Assembly (NCBI RefSeq): GCF_010233585.1
Contig: NZ_CP045997.1
Coordinates: 10,224,759-10,245,681 of the forward strand
DNA: 20,923 nucleotides
From: Spirosoma endbachense
GTDB taxonomy: Bacteria > Bacteroidota > Bacteroidia > Cytophagales > Spirosomataceae
Direction: 5' to 3'
Both the position numbers and the translations under genes were made by a program. The notes below the pieces were generated by a model. That model ran no database searches, was not told the origin of the DNA, and saw only the letters and a program-made list of their open reading frames with translations. Shown here one piece after another: positions 7,274 through 13,832 of the stretch. Position 1 is the first letter of the stretch. Each line of letters opens with the position of its first letter.

Positions 7274-7657
7274 ATGAATCCGCGCATCCGACTCGACGAC
7301 CTGCTCCACTCGCCTTACAAAGAACACATTCAGACCCTGGTCCTCCACTGGGTCCGGGCTGAGTTACCTGCCCATGGGCTGACTTATGTAGATTATACCC
7401 GAACAGTCAGTACTCTGCTGTTGACGACTCAAAGTCCTGACTTGACCAGTATGATTGTCCAGGCCGTGCTGGCCCAGGCTACCGCCCTGCATAAAACGTC
7501 GGAATGGGTCGACCAGGAACTCAAGTTTGAAGGCATGATCCACGGCGTGGATCGCCAGGACTTCCTGCGACTCGAACTCAGCCAGGCCACTACCATCGAT
7601 GATCGCCTGCTAGATACCTACAATGAACGCGTTAACCGATTCCAGGCGAATGGCTAA
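7274..7657 (+). CDS. Hypothetical protein, partner of the second serine recombinase
   Basis: This encodes 127 residues of no family I recognise. It is acidic and mostly helical in appearance (IQTLVLHWVRAEL, VSTLLLTTQSPDLTSMIVQAVLAQATALH, LLDTYNERVNRF), with no signal peptide or membrane segment. Its stop overlaps the start of the recombinase gene as ATGGCTAA (7650-7657), so the two are translationally coupled. A partner role, such as recombination directionality or regulation, is inferred from this coupling alone. GC content is clearly higher than in the preceding YiiX-like gene. Confidence 0.7.
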   Translation: MNPRIRLDDLLHSPYKEHIQTLVLHWVRAELPAHGLTYVDYTRTVSTLLLTTQSPDLTSMIVQAVLAQATALHKTSEWVDQELKFEGMIHGVDRQDFLRLELSQATTIDDRLLDTYNERVNRFQANG

Positions 7658-8348
7658 AAAATTAACTGGAACCGTGGCCAACACGGACCTGACCAAATAT
7701 GTCGCGTACTACCGCGTATCCACTCGGGCGCAGGGGGATTCCGGCTTAGGCCTGGAGGCCCAACGCTCAGCAGTGGCTCACTTCGTTAAAGGAGCCATTG
7801 TGGCCGAGTTTACCGAGATTGAGTCCGGCAAGAAGAACCAACGGGTTCAGCTAGCTGCAGCCATCGATCGGGCCAAGAAAGAAAGCGCGATTTTAGTTAT
7901 TGCCAAGCTCGATCGACTCAGCCGTAATGCCTCCTTTATCTTTACGCTACGAGATTCAGGGGTAAATTTTCAATGTGTCGATATGCCGGATGCCAACACG
8001 TTGACCATTGGCATCTTTGCTACCCTGGCTCAGCATGAACGCGAGCTCATCAGCAGCCGAACCAAAGCCGCCCTACAGGCCAAGATCGCTCAGGGCGCTC
8101 GGCTTGGCAAACCCGAGAACCTAACCGCCGAGGCACAGGTCAAGGGCGTAACGGGGAATGTAAAGCGGGCAGTTGCCAATGAGAATAACCGGCGGGCTAC
8201 CTCGATGGCCGATATGATGTACCGCAATGGCAAGAACTATTCGCAGATCGCTCATGAGCTCAACCGGGCCGGGTTTCGGACGGCTATGGGCTATGAATTT
8301 CAGGCAACCCAAGTCGTACGATTACTGAAACGAGTCGCCCAAACGTAA
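7650..8348 (+). CDS. Second serine recombinase (resolvase/invertase family)
   Basis: From the ATG at 7650 this gives 232 residues. The catalytic serine is S24 in YYRVST, followed by FTEIESG, AKLDRLSRN, PDANTLT and an arginine-rich E helix (ERELISSRTKAAL). A C-terminal helix-turn-helix follows (NGKNYSQIAHELN). The frame is open to an ATG at 7623, but the 7650 start gives an 8-nt overlap with the upstream stop and fewer residues outside the family core, so I prefer it. It is paralogous to the recombinase at 1271-1927 but in more GC-rich DNA, so the two copies probably arrived separately. Its stop codon lies within a 12-bp direct repeat. Confidence 0.92.
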   Translation: MAKKLTGTVANTDLTKYVAYYRVSTRAQGDSGLGLEAQRSAVAHFVKGAIVAEFTEIESGKKNQRVQLAAAIDRAKKESAILVIAKLDRLSRNASFIFTLRDSGVNFQCVDMPDANTLTIGIFATLAQHERELISSRTKAALQAKIAQGARLGKPENLTAEAQVKGVTGNVKRAVANENNRRATSMADMMYRNGKNYSQIAHELNRAGFRTAMGYEFQATQVVRLLKRVAQT

Positions 8349-8401
8349 CAAAAACGAAAACCCCATGGGTTGAACCGATGGGGTTGGCGAAACGTAACAA
8401 A
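8341..8401. repeat. 12-bp direct repeat flanking a hairpin at the recombinase 3' end
   Basis: AAACGTAACAAA occurs at 8341-8352, overlapping the recombinase stop, and again at 8390-8401. The hairpin at 8359-8385 sits between the copies. The arrangement could be a recombinase accessory or att site, or a duplication. The 8-bp core GTAACAAA is also in the palindrome at 7132-7175. Confidence 0.6.
8359..8385 (+). terminator. Hairpin after the second recombinase
   Basis: AACCCCAT (8359-8366) pairs perfectly with ATGGGGTT (8378-8385), 11 nt past the stop codon. There is no long T run, so termination strength is uncertain. Confidence 0.45.
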
Positions 8402-8670
8402 TCTAAAACGTCAATGGAAGCCTTTTATTGTGTACTCTGAAACAGGAGAGGCCTTATTTAGCACTTAATCCTGTAGCTCCCTTGGTGAGTTGGAGCCAGC
8501 CCAACCGGAATGAGAAGTCTGCAGCCGACAAGCTTGACTTCCCCTTATTCCAGCCAGCTTAGCCGTTGTTCAGCTGGTAATAAAAAGGCGAGGAAAGTAC
8601 CGTCAAACAGGCCCCCAAAGCCTCAGTTTCAGTAGACCCATTTTCACGCGTAGATGGACCGATCGCCCAC
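8402..8670. other. Intergenic, no gene supported
   Basis: An antisense open frame (8559-8786) runs through the terminator and the small gene next to it and has no protein-like character. Nothing else was recognised. Confidence 0.5.
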
Positions 8671-8700
8671 AAAAAAAGCTCCCACTTACCTGGGGAGCTT
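8671..8700 (-). terminator. Rho-independent terminator of the 37-aa gene
   Basis: On the minus strand, AAGCTCCC and GGGAGCTT form an 8-bp stem with a 9-nt loop, immediately followed by a run of seven T. It lies about 20 bp past the stop of the small ORF at 8722-8835, so it is placed and oriented correctly for it. Confidence 0.8.
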
Positions 8701-8721
8701 ACGGCCTGGGAGGGAGCCAGC

Positions 8722-8835
8722 TTAGCGGGTCCGCATCCGGTAAATCGTCCGACCACGCAGACCAACCAATGGACCACCGACCTCAATGATCCGTGGGCGA
8801 GGGGGGCGATTAATATGCATTAGATTCGTTTTCAT
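8722..8835 (-). CDS. Small basic protein, 37 aa, unknown function
   Basis: The frame extends upstream to 9048, but the supported gene starts at the ATG at 8835 (MKTNLMHINRPP...). It encodes 37 residues, very rich in arginine (GLRGRTIYRMRTR at the end) with a PPRPR run and a short hydrophobic middle (IIEVGGPLVGL). I know no family for it. Support comes from the package: a promoter with TTG and CATCTTTG spaced about 21 nt apart upstream, and a strong rho-independent terminator just downstream in the same orientation. It could be a ribosome-, membrane- or nucleic-acid-binding microprotein. A structured small RNA using the same promoter and terminator is the alternative. Confidence 0.5.
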   Translation of the reverse strand: MKTNLMHINRPPRPRIIEVGGPLVGLRGRTIYRMRTR

Positions 8836-8864
8836 CGTCTTTGTTGTTTGTGAATGATGACACA

Positions 8865-8899
8865 AAGATGCGGGGTAATCGACTGAGCAGACAACTGTA
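8865..8899 (-). promoter_or_regulatory. Promoter of the 37-aa gene
   Basis: On the minus strand a TTG (in CAGTTG) is followed after about 21 nt by CATCTTTG, one mismatch from TAnnTTTG. This matches Bacteroidota -33/-7 architecture. The predicted start site lies about 25 nt upstream of the ATG at 8835. Confidence 0.45.
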
Positions 8900-9052
8900 A
8901 ATTGATAAAGCGTCGAATTCAGGGGATAAACCACCAAAAATTGGCCATAACTGGTCAATAGGTTCGATTTAACTATTCGAAGGAATAGCACAAAAAATCT
9001 CCCATTTACAGTATAAAATGAAGATATAGGACTTTTACAGGAGGCCAAAAAG

Positions 9053-9084
9053 AAAGCCAGACGACTTAAAAGTCACCTGGCTTT
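9053..9084 (-). terminator. Hairpin with T-rich tail on the minus strand
   Basis: AAAGCCAG (9053-9060) pairs with CTGGCTTT (9077-9084), and inner bases extend the stem with two mismatches. On the minus strand the stem is followed by CTTTTT, so it reads as a terminator for leftward transcripts such as that of the NTF2-like gene. Confidence 0.5.
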
Positions 9085-9366
9085 TGACTAGCTCTGTGTG
9101 CAACTCTACTCCCGCGTTTCAAGCGAGCGTAGGCTACTTCGAGCTAAATACATCTTTAGAGCTAAGCTGGGGAGGATTGTTTGACGGAATGGCTGATTTT
9201 AGCCCATTTAGAAAATATAGCCGTTTATTTTCCAAATGAAGTCTTCATTGCCCTCTGTCCAACTCAATCAGTAGCATACGGCACGTAGCCTACGGAAATA
9301 GCTTGACAGATTGTCAAGCTATTTTAGGGTAATACCAACTGACAACTTATTTTCAGGATTAGACAG
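9085..9366. other. Intergenic region downstream of the NTF2-like gene
   Basis: No coding frame was recognised in this stretch of nearly 300 bp. It contains the inverted repeat annotated at 9297-9323. Confidence 0.5.
9297..9323 (-). terminator. 12-bp hairpin after the NTF2-like gene
   Basis: AATAGCTTGACA (9297-9308) and TGTCAAGCTATT (9312-9323) form a perfect stem with a 3-nt loop. It is about 45 bp past the stop codon at 9367. The T tail on the minus strand is short, so it may attenuate rather than fully terminate. Confidence 0.5.
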
Positions 9367-9819
9367 TCAAGGGGCTTTCTCAGGTATCCAGAAATTACCA
9401 ATCAACCTCCAGCGGGAATTTTCTTTCTCTAAATAGCCCGCCTTATGAGAAGTGCTTATGGTTCCATCTGGTTTAGTGTAGGTTTCAATGTAGGTTACAA
9501 ACGCGACATTACCCACAATTCGGTAGCGATAAGCCTTGGTCGTCAGTTTATCTGGGCTTTTCTGGGCGTTGGCAAACTCTTTTCGGTAAGCAGCCGCTAC
9601 CGCATCATAGCCCCGTTGGTAACCTGGCTCGCTAAAAGCAGTAGCCACGTAGGGAGAGTGAGCGTAGTAGCTCACCGCTTTTTCAACATCGGCATCCAAA
9701 CAGGCTAATGAATGGCCTTCCAAAACGGCTCGAATAGCAAGTTCATCCGTTTTTCGCTGGGCAAACCCTGTAGCTAAAAGGGTTATACAAAAAGAAAAAA
9801 GTAAAAATAGCTTTTTCAT
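9367..9819 (-). CDS. Secreted NTF2-like/SnoaL-type (DUF4440-like) protein
   Basis: This 150-residue protein starts with a clear signal peptide (MKKLFLLFSFCITLLATGFAQ, cleavage after AQ at about residue 21), so it is probably periplasmic or a surface protein. The rest fits the NTF2/SnoaL cone fold: an N-terminal helix (DELAIRAVLEGHSLACLDADVEKAVSYYA), a substrate-pocket segment with AFSEPGYQRGYDAV, and a closing sheet (YRIVGNVAFVTYIETYTKPDGT ending in WRLIGNFWIP). The total length is typical. Members are mostly small ligand-binding proteins or enzymes without a shared reaction, so no substrate can be named. It is transcribed leftward, alone. Confidence 0.85.
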   Translation of the reverse strand: MKKLFLLFSFCITLLATGFAQRKTDELAIRAVLEGHSLACLDADVEKAVSYYAHSPYVATAFSEPGYQRGYDAVAAAYRKEFANAQKSPDKLTTKAYRYRIVGNVAFVTYIETYTKPDGTISTSHKAGYLEKENSRWRLIGNFWIPEKAP

Positions 9820-9873
9820 CGTGTTCGGCTAAAGAGTATAAGTGCAGGGCTATAATCTGATTATTATTCGATT

Positions 9874-10140
9874 CTATTTGAAATAGAAGAAGGCCACAAT
9901 TACCAAAATAAGTGTTACAAGTGATCCAATCTGACGCCTTCTCACTTCTTCGACAGTTTCCGGTTTAGGTGTAAAATGATAAATTAATGCCCATAATACA
10001 ATTAACCCTAAAAGGATATATTGTATAAAATGTAATTTGGCAGGTAAATTACCGGTTGTGACAATTAGAACAGCTAACCCGTAAAATATCAGACTTGAAG
10101 TCTTCTTATTTTGTACTAATTGTGAGATAAAATTCATCAT
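9874..10140 (-). CDS. Small membrane protein, unknown function
   Basis: This encodes 88 residues with three likely transmembrane segments: about 15-30 (SLIFYGLAVLIVTTG), 38-56 (FIQYILLGLIVLWALIYHF) and 71-87 (IGSLVTLILVIVAFFYF). A charged loop PKPETVEEVRRRQ joins the last two. No family was recognised. Its stop is 54 bp upstream of the start of the NTF2-like gene on the same strand, so the two could share a transcript. A double ATG marks the start. Confidence 0.7.
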   Translation of the reverse strand: MMNFISQLVQNKKTSSLIFYGLAVLIVTTGNLPAKLHFIQYILLGLIVLWALIYHFTPKPETVEEVRRRQIGSLVTLILVIVAFFYFK

Positions 10141-10319
10141 TACGTGGGGTTTGAAAAGGTTTTATCAGTGCTTATCTGTAAACAAGGCTGCGTAAGTATA
10201 AACGATTCTTCTCGAAAGACATAGCCTTATCTCACGGCTCCCCCTGATGGTCGGTTTACACTTTCGACTGGCTTCTAACCTAGCTCTGGTCGTTAGGCTT
10301 TTTTGTTCGTATTCCCGTA

Positions 10320-10679
10320 ATGCTTTATCATTACAGCCGCCTTACATTTAGCCAATTATACAACAGCACAATGACACCTTCTCAATCCAACACAGGGGCT
10401 ATTAACCCTGTCTTTCCTGGTGGGGCCTTAGCCTTACAACGTTTTGTGGATCAGACAAAACAACCTGTTTCTCCCCCAGCTAGTGAGACCGTGTTTGTTG
10501 AATTTGTCGTTAATGTCGACGGGTCGGTTAGCGACTATACGGTTTTAAAAGGAGCCGGTATGGAAGCGGATCTAGAAGCCGTACGCATTGTATCCATTAT
10601 GCCCGAGTGGACACCAGGCACGATTGATGGAGAACCAGCCCGGTTTAAGTTTGTCTTGCCAATTCCCTTCAAAGACTAA
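10320..10679 (+). CDS. TonB C-terminal-domain protein without membrane anchor
   Basis: From about residue 30 this 119-residue protein matches a TonB C-terminal domain: PVFPGGALALQRFV, then VFVEFVVNVDGSVSDYTVLKGAG, then EAVRIVSIMPEWTPGTIDGEPARFKFVLPIPF. In TonB this domain contacts outer-membrane receptors. Here the usual N-terminal membrane helix and proline-rich linker are absent, so it cannot act as a classical TonB alone. It may be a stand-alone periplasmic or cytoplasmic domain, although no signal peptide is seen. A start at 10371 (MTPSQSN) is possible; TACATTTA about 25 nt upstream of it is a near -7 box. The group II intron insertion site lies 13 nt past the stop codon. Confidence 0.8.
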   Translation: MLYHYSRLTFSQLYNSTMTPSQSNTGAINPVFPGGALALQRFVDQTKQPVSPPASETVFVEFVVNVDGSVSDYTVLKGAGMEADLEAVRIVSIMPEWTPGTIDGEPARFKFVLPIPFKD

Positions 10680-10692
10680 CATATTGCCACTT
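10680..10692 (+). other. 5' exon intron-binding sites IBS2 and IBS1
   Basis: IBS2 (CATATT, 10680-10685) pairs with AATATG in the intron (10953-10958). IBS1 (CCACTT, 10687-10692) pairs with AAGTGG in the intron (11019-11024). Both pairings are 6/6, in the expected order and ending exactly at the 5' splice site. Confidence 0.75.
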
Positions 10693-11486
10693 GTGCGATT
10701 CGTTCCCCCTAAATGATTAGCAAAATCAGGGACGGGTGGCAAAGCGGGGAAACCCCTTTGACAACTGAGTATTCGTGAGGGTGTGAGTCCCTCTCTCCCG
10801 GTGCAGGAGTAACAGCATCATCCCTACGGTAGCGACTGGTCCTCAATCCGTAAAGCGGGATGAAAAGGCGGTAACTAGGAACCCAACCTGGAATCCCCGT
10901 CGAGCAAGAGACTATGGATAGCGAAAGCGAAGATGTGAGTAAAACTGTCGTTAATATGGAACAGCCAACGTGGGTTTATGGGCTGTGGCCAAAATGGCAA
11001 GGATAAAGGGCTGGCGATAAGTGGGCGACCAGTATGCATTCCCGACAAACCCGGCAGATAGTATCATCCTAAGGTCTCCAGTACGAATACTTGGAACGGA
11101 GTAACCCTTTACCGGCTCTGGGTCGTCAAAGCGGCCAAGTAGGTGCCAACCGCAAGCCAGTTCAGGGTGGGATTGCCTAAGAAGCAAAAGCCCAGTTGTA
11201 ATGGCTGGGATAGGCTGACGTAGGCACGGTGAGTTGGAGTGACTAGGCGTTAGTAGCCGTGTATATGGCTAAAATCACAGGGGCAGCCCTGATGATGGAC
11301 TGTAAGAACTCCGGTTCTTTGAGCGGCAAACACACATAGTCAAAGTCTGGCGAAATACCCTGAACTTAGGGTGTCGAACCGGATGTAGGTGACAACTACT
11401 AACCCACTGAGGAGCTGTGTGCCGCGAAAGTGGCACGCACGGTTTTGAAGACCAGCGGGACCGGGGACAGTCTCGCTGAGTTTAAC
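10693..11486 (+). mobile_element. ORF-less group II intron (about 794 nt)
   Basis: The 5' end is GTGCG, the group II consensus. Domain V is at 11412-11446 with a GAAA tetraloop and an AC bulge. Domain VI follows: CAGCGGGA pairs with TCTCGCTG, AGAC pairs with GTTT, leaving a bulged branch-point A at 11479. Seven nucleotides later the intron ends in AC (11486), matching the AY rule. EBS2 (10953-10958) and EBS1 (11019-11024) pair with the 5' exon, indicating a IIB-type target mode. There is no reverse transcriptase/maturase frame where domain IV should carry one, so splicing in vivo or mobility would need a protein from elsewhere. Removing the intron brings the TonB-domain gene and the ABM gene within about 39 nt. 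Confidence 0.88.
11412..11446 (+). ncRNA. Group II intron domain V
   Basis: This is the catalytic hairpin. The lower stem GAGCTGTG pairs with GCACGGTTT (including G-U pairs), the upper stem GCCGC pairs with GTGGC, the loop is GAAA, and a 2-nt AC bulge sits on the 3' side. The conserved AGC catalytic triad is present. Confidence 0.9.
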
Positions 11487-11512
11487 ATACAACAGAAAAA
11501 GCACGTACAGCT

Positions 11513-11839
11513 ATGCTTACTATTTCAGCAGAAAATCAATTTCTAACTCTCATCAATGTCTTCACGGTTGAGTCTACTCAGCAGCAACGATTGGTCGATT
11601 TGTTGATTTTGGCGACCGAAACCAGCGTTCAACAAATCGCTGGTTTTGTAGGAGCTAGTCTACATCGGAGTACGGATGGTACAAAAGTAACCATGTATGC
11701 CCAATGGCGAAGTAGAGAGGATTACGAGCGAATGCGAGCCAACCCGACAGCATCTCCTTACTTAGATGAAGCGCTTACATTCGCTCAATTTGCACCAGGC
11801 ATGTATGAAGTGGTGAAAGTATTCAATAACCCGCACTAA
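11513..11839 (+). CDS. Antibiotic biosynthesis monooxygenase (ABM) domain protein
   Basis: This 108-residue protein fits the ABM family, small ferredoxin-like dimers that act on quinones, haem or other aromatic compounds. The pattern is TLINVFTVESTQQQRLVDLL at the N-terminus, then IAGFVGASLHRSTDGTKVTMYAQWRSREDYERMRANP in the middle and a final strand MYEVVKVF. It has family-typical length and no signal peptide, so it is cytoplasmic. The substrate cannot be read from sequence. It starts 27 nt after the group II intron, and no separate promoter is obvious, so its expression may depend on read-through and splicing from upstream. Confidence 0.85.
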   Translation: MLTISAENQFLTLINVFTVESTQQQRLVDLLILATETSVQQIAGFVGASLHRSTDGTKVTMYAQWRSREDYERMRANPTASPYLDEALTFAQFAPGMYEVVKVFNNPH

Positions 11840-11921
11840 ATTAGGTTATTAAATTATTTGTATAGGGTGTCTATACTAATGGCATCGACCTTTGTAGAAT
11901 TAATTCCTTTACATTATCGTA

Positions 11922-12051
11922 GTGGCTGTTGCAAAAGTCTATACTAGCCTGAATTTCCTTTTTCAACTTCATGTTTTCGAGGCAAAATTGGGTCGAACAT
12001 CGCGCATTGATTGAGTTGATCTAACCACTTTTTGACTTTTGCAACAGCCAC
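11922..12051. mobile_element. MITE-like element 2 (130 bp)
   Basis: Perfect 18-bp terminal inverted repeats: GTGGCTGTTGCAAAAGTC at 11922-11939, reverse complement at 12034-12051. TA on both flanks may be a 2-bp target duplication. The interior is non-coding and not obviously similar to element 1. It occupies the gap between the ABM gene and the aspartic protease gene, ending about 50 bp before the latter. Confidence 0.8.
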
Positions 12052-12102
12052 TAGTACTTATAAAACAAGTTTACACAGCCTTTTAAAGTTGGAAATTGTC
12101 TT

Positions 12103-13065
12103 ATGAAGAAATACTTGTTTCTGGTTCTTACCGCCTTAATTACTCATTTAAGCTCCGCACAAGTCCGTTCATTTCGGAAGCAAATTGACAAAAAGAAATG
12201 GGTTCCTTTTAGCTGGTTCGGTGATACGCTCGGTGGACGACGGTTTGATAAGTTGGCGATCTTCATCACGGGTCAATTAGGTAATGCATCTACCCCCTTC
12301 AACCTCCAATTCGACACAGGCTCTAATGTGAGCGTTTTAAAGGGCAATACGCTAGAATCATTGAAACAGCAGCAAGCTAACCAATATGCGTTCCTGCCTG
12401 ATTTAAGCGACAAGACCAAAGAAGGTTTTCAATCAGTTAGTCTAAAAATGCTTCCTGAGGGACCCACCTTGACTAACGTATGGATTGATAATAAATATGG
12501 CGAAGCGATTGATTCCACTTCCCTGACCACTAAGGAAGCGCTACCAATTGGCTCTTGGGGAGCGGATATCTGCGAGAATCGAATTTTGATCTTAGATTTT
12601 GCCAAACAGCAGATTGCATTACTTGATGCATTACCGGAGAAAACTCAGCGTCAAATTGACTTCGTTCCCATCGAAATCAAGAATCATCGGCCTCATGTAC
12701 CCGTCACAATTAATGGTAAGCAGTATTATTTACTCTATGATTCCGGGGCAAGTCTATTTCCCATTATGACGGTCAAGAAGTATTGGGATGTCATCAACCC
12801 AGTAGCGGTTACGGATACAATTAAACGCGTGTCAACGTGGGGGAAATATTCGGATGTTTATGGCGCTCCCATGCGATCAGAAGTTCGTTTAGGACACACA
12901 ACACTTACTCCTAAAGTGATCTATTACCATCCAGATCCTTACAAGCATCACGAGCCTATTTTTGATAAAGCGGGGGTAATAGGTAGTGTTGGCAACAGTT
13001 ATTTTTTAGATCGGATTGTGGTCATTGATTTCAAGACTAAGCACTTCGGTTTAGTGAAAGAGTAA
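12103..13065 (+). CDS. Secreted two-lobed aspartic protease-like protein
   Basis: This 320-residue protein begins with a signal peptide (MKKYLFLVLTALITHLSSAQ, cleavage near residue 20). Two aspartic-protease active-site motifs are present: FDTGSN with D71 in the N-terminal lobe and YDSGAS with D213 in the C-terminal lobe. Each is preceded by hydrophobic beta strands (PFNLQF, QYYLLY). Two motifs about 140 residues apart in one chain indicate a pepsin-like or fused retropepsin-like fold rather than a single-domain dimer. A later VIGSVGNSYFLDRIVVIDF resembles the hydrophobic-hydrophobic-Gly strand seen near the end of such domains. It probably acts in the periplasm or at the surface. It is transcribed alone just downstream of MITE 2. 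Confidence 0.8.
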   Translation: MKKYLFLVLTALITHLSSAQVRSFRKQIDKKKWVPFSWFGDTLGGRRFDKLAIFITGQLGNASTPFNLQFDTGSNVSVLKGNTLESLKQQQANQYAFLPDLSDKTKEGFQSVSLKMLPEGPTLTNVWIDNKYGEAIDSTSLTTKEALPIGSWGADICENRILILDFAKQQIALLDALPEKTQRQIDFVPIEIKNHRPHVPVTINGKQYYLLYDSGASLFPIMTVKKYWDVINPVAVTDTIKRVSTWGKYSDVYGAPMRSEVRLGHTTLTPKVIYYHPDPYKHHEPIFDKAGVIGSVGNSYFLDRIVVIDFKTKHFGLVKE

Positions 13066-13138
13066 TTGTTCTATTTCAAGATATTTAGTAAGGTTTCATT
13101 TTCTGTGAATCTTATTTTAATTTCTTTACATAAGTGTA

Positions 13139-13265
13139 GTGGCTGTTGCAAAAGTCGATGGTAAGCTAAGAGAGACCTTCCTTGTTATTTCTAGGCTGAA
13201 ACAAGTTAACAGTAATCACGACTACTTGACCTAATGCTCATCAAATGGAGTTCTGCAATAACCAC
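13139..13265. mobile_element. MITE-like element 3 (127 bp, decayed right end)
   Basis: The left end is identical to element 2 (GTGGCTGTTGCAAAAGTC, 13139-13156). The right end (about 13248-13265) matches its reverse complement at about 14 of 18 positions. The left flank is TA, as in element 2; the right flank is not. It is an older copy between the protease gene and the small membrane-protein gene. Confidence 0.6.
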
Positions 13266-13280
13266 TGGCTATGAAGTAGG

Positions 13281-13637
13281 CTAGTCGAAATGGCTGGCTT
13301 TTAACCGACGCTGTATCCGCTTGGGCAAAGCATTCCCCAGTTGATATTCATTGAGCAGAACCTCCTCTCGATGCCGCCGAAACCGAATTTGTCGAATGAT
13401 GCCAAAGCCTGTTGTTATTCCCCCAACTCCTAGGATTGGTAAGGCAAAGACACTAGCTGCTACATAACATCCGCCTACCATGGTAAAGGTTTTTCCCGAC
13501 GATCGTTTATCGGCAAACAGGGCCTGGATGGCTACTATAGTATCCTGTCTGGAATAGGGTTTAGTCGGTAACTCCGGCAAGGCATATATCCTGGCAAAAG
13601 CCGAGCAGAAGAGAAGTAGGAGAATAGATCTTTTCAT
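13281..13637 (-). CDS. Small exported/membrane protein, unknown function
   Basis: This 118-residue protein begins with a signal peptide (MKRSILLLLFCSAFARIYA). A short segment, DTIVAIQALFADKRSSGKTF, leads into a likely transmembrane stretch at about 52-80 (MVGGCYVAASVFALPILGVGGITTGFGII). A strongly basic tail follows (RQIRFRRHREEVLL, PKRIQRRLK), which by the positive-inside rule would be cytoplasmic. No domain was recognised. It is a single leftward gene, and no clear -7 box was found upstream. Confidence 0.7.
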   Translation of the reverse strand: MKRSILLLLFCSAFARIYALPELPTKPYSRQDTIVAIQALFADKRSSGKTFTMVGGCYVAASVFALPILGVGGITTGFGIIRQIRFRRHREEVLLNEYQLGNALPKRIQRRLKASHFD

Positions 13638-13832
13638 AAGAAATTATTTTAGAAACAGGTTCTTGACTGCGCTACTGGCCCTTTGGTTGCAAAAGCCTGA
13701 ACCGGCCTGTCAATGAGCCTTTTGGCATCCGTTTTCTGACCCTAAATTAGTAAAAAATAGTGGCTTATACTCGACTCACGGAGTGACCTGTTTACTTTGG
13801 CAATCGCGCAGTCGTCATGTTCAGCAATTGCG

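Noticed and set aside
8559..8786. 75-aa minus-strand frame
   Set aside because: It overlaps the 37-aa gene in another frame and runs through its terminator.
8836..9048. Upstream 71-codon extension of the 37-aa ORF
   Set aside because: It would begin before the promoter and its residues are not protein-like; the ATG at 8835 fits the promoter better.
10265..10310. Terminator-like CTAAC/GTTAG followed by GCTTTTTT
   Set aside because: The stem is only 5 bp and no rightward gene upstream needs it.
10951..11187. 78-aa minus-strand frame inside the intron
   Set aside because: It is antisense to structured intron RNA and carries no maturase motif.
13685..13740. GGTTGCAAAAG near 13687 as a fourth MITE end
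   Set aside because: Only about 10 bp match the MITE terminus and no opposite end at 127-130 bp was found.
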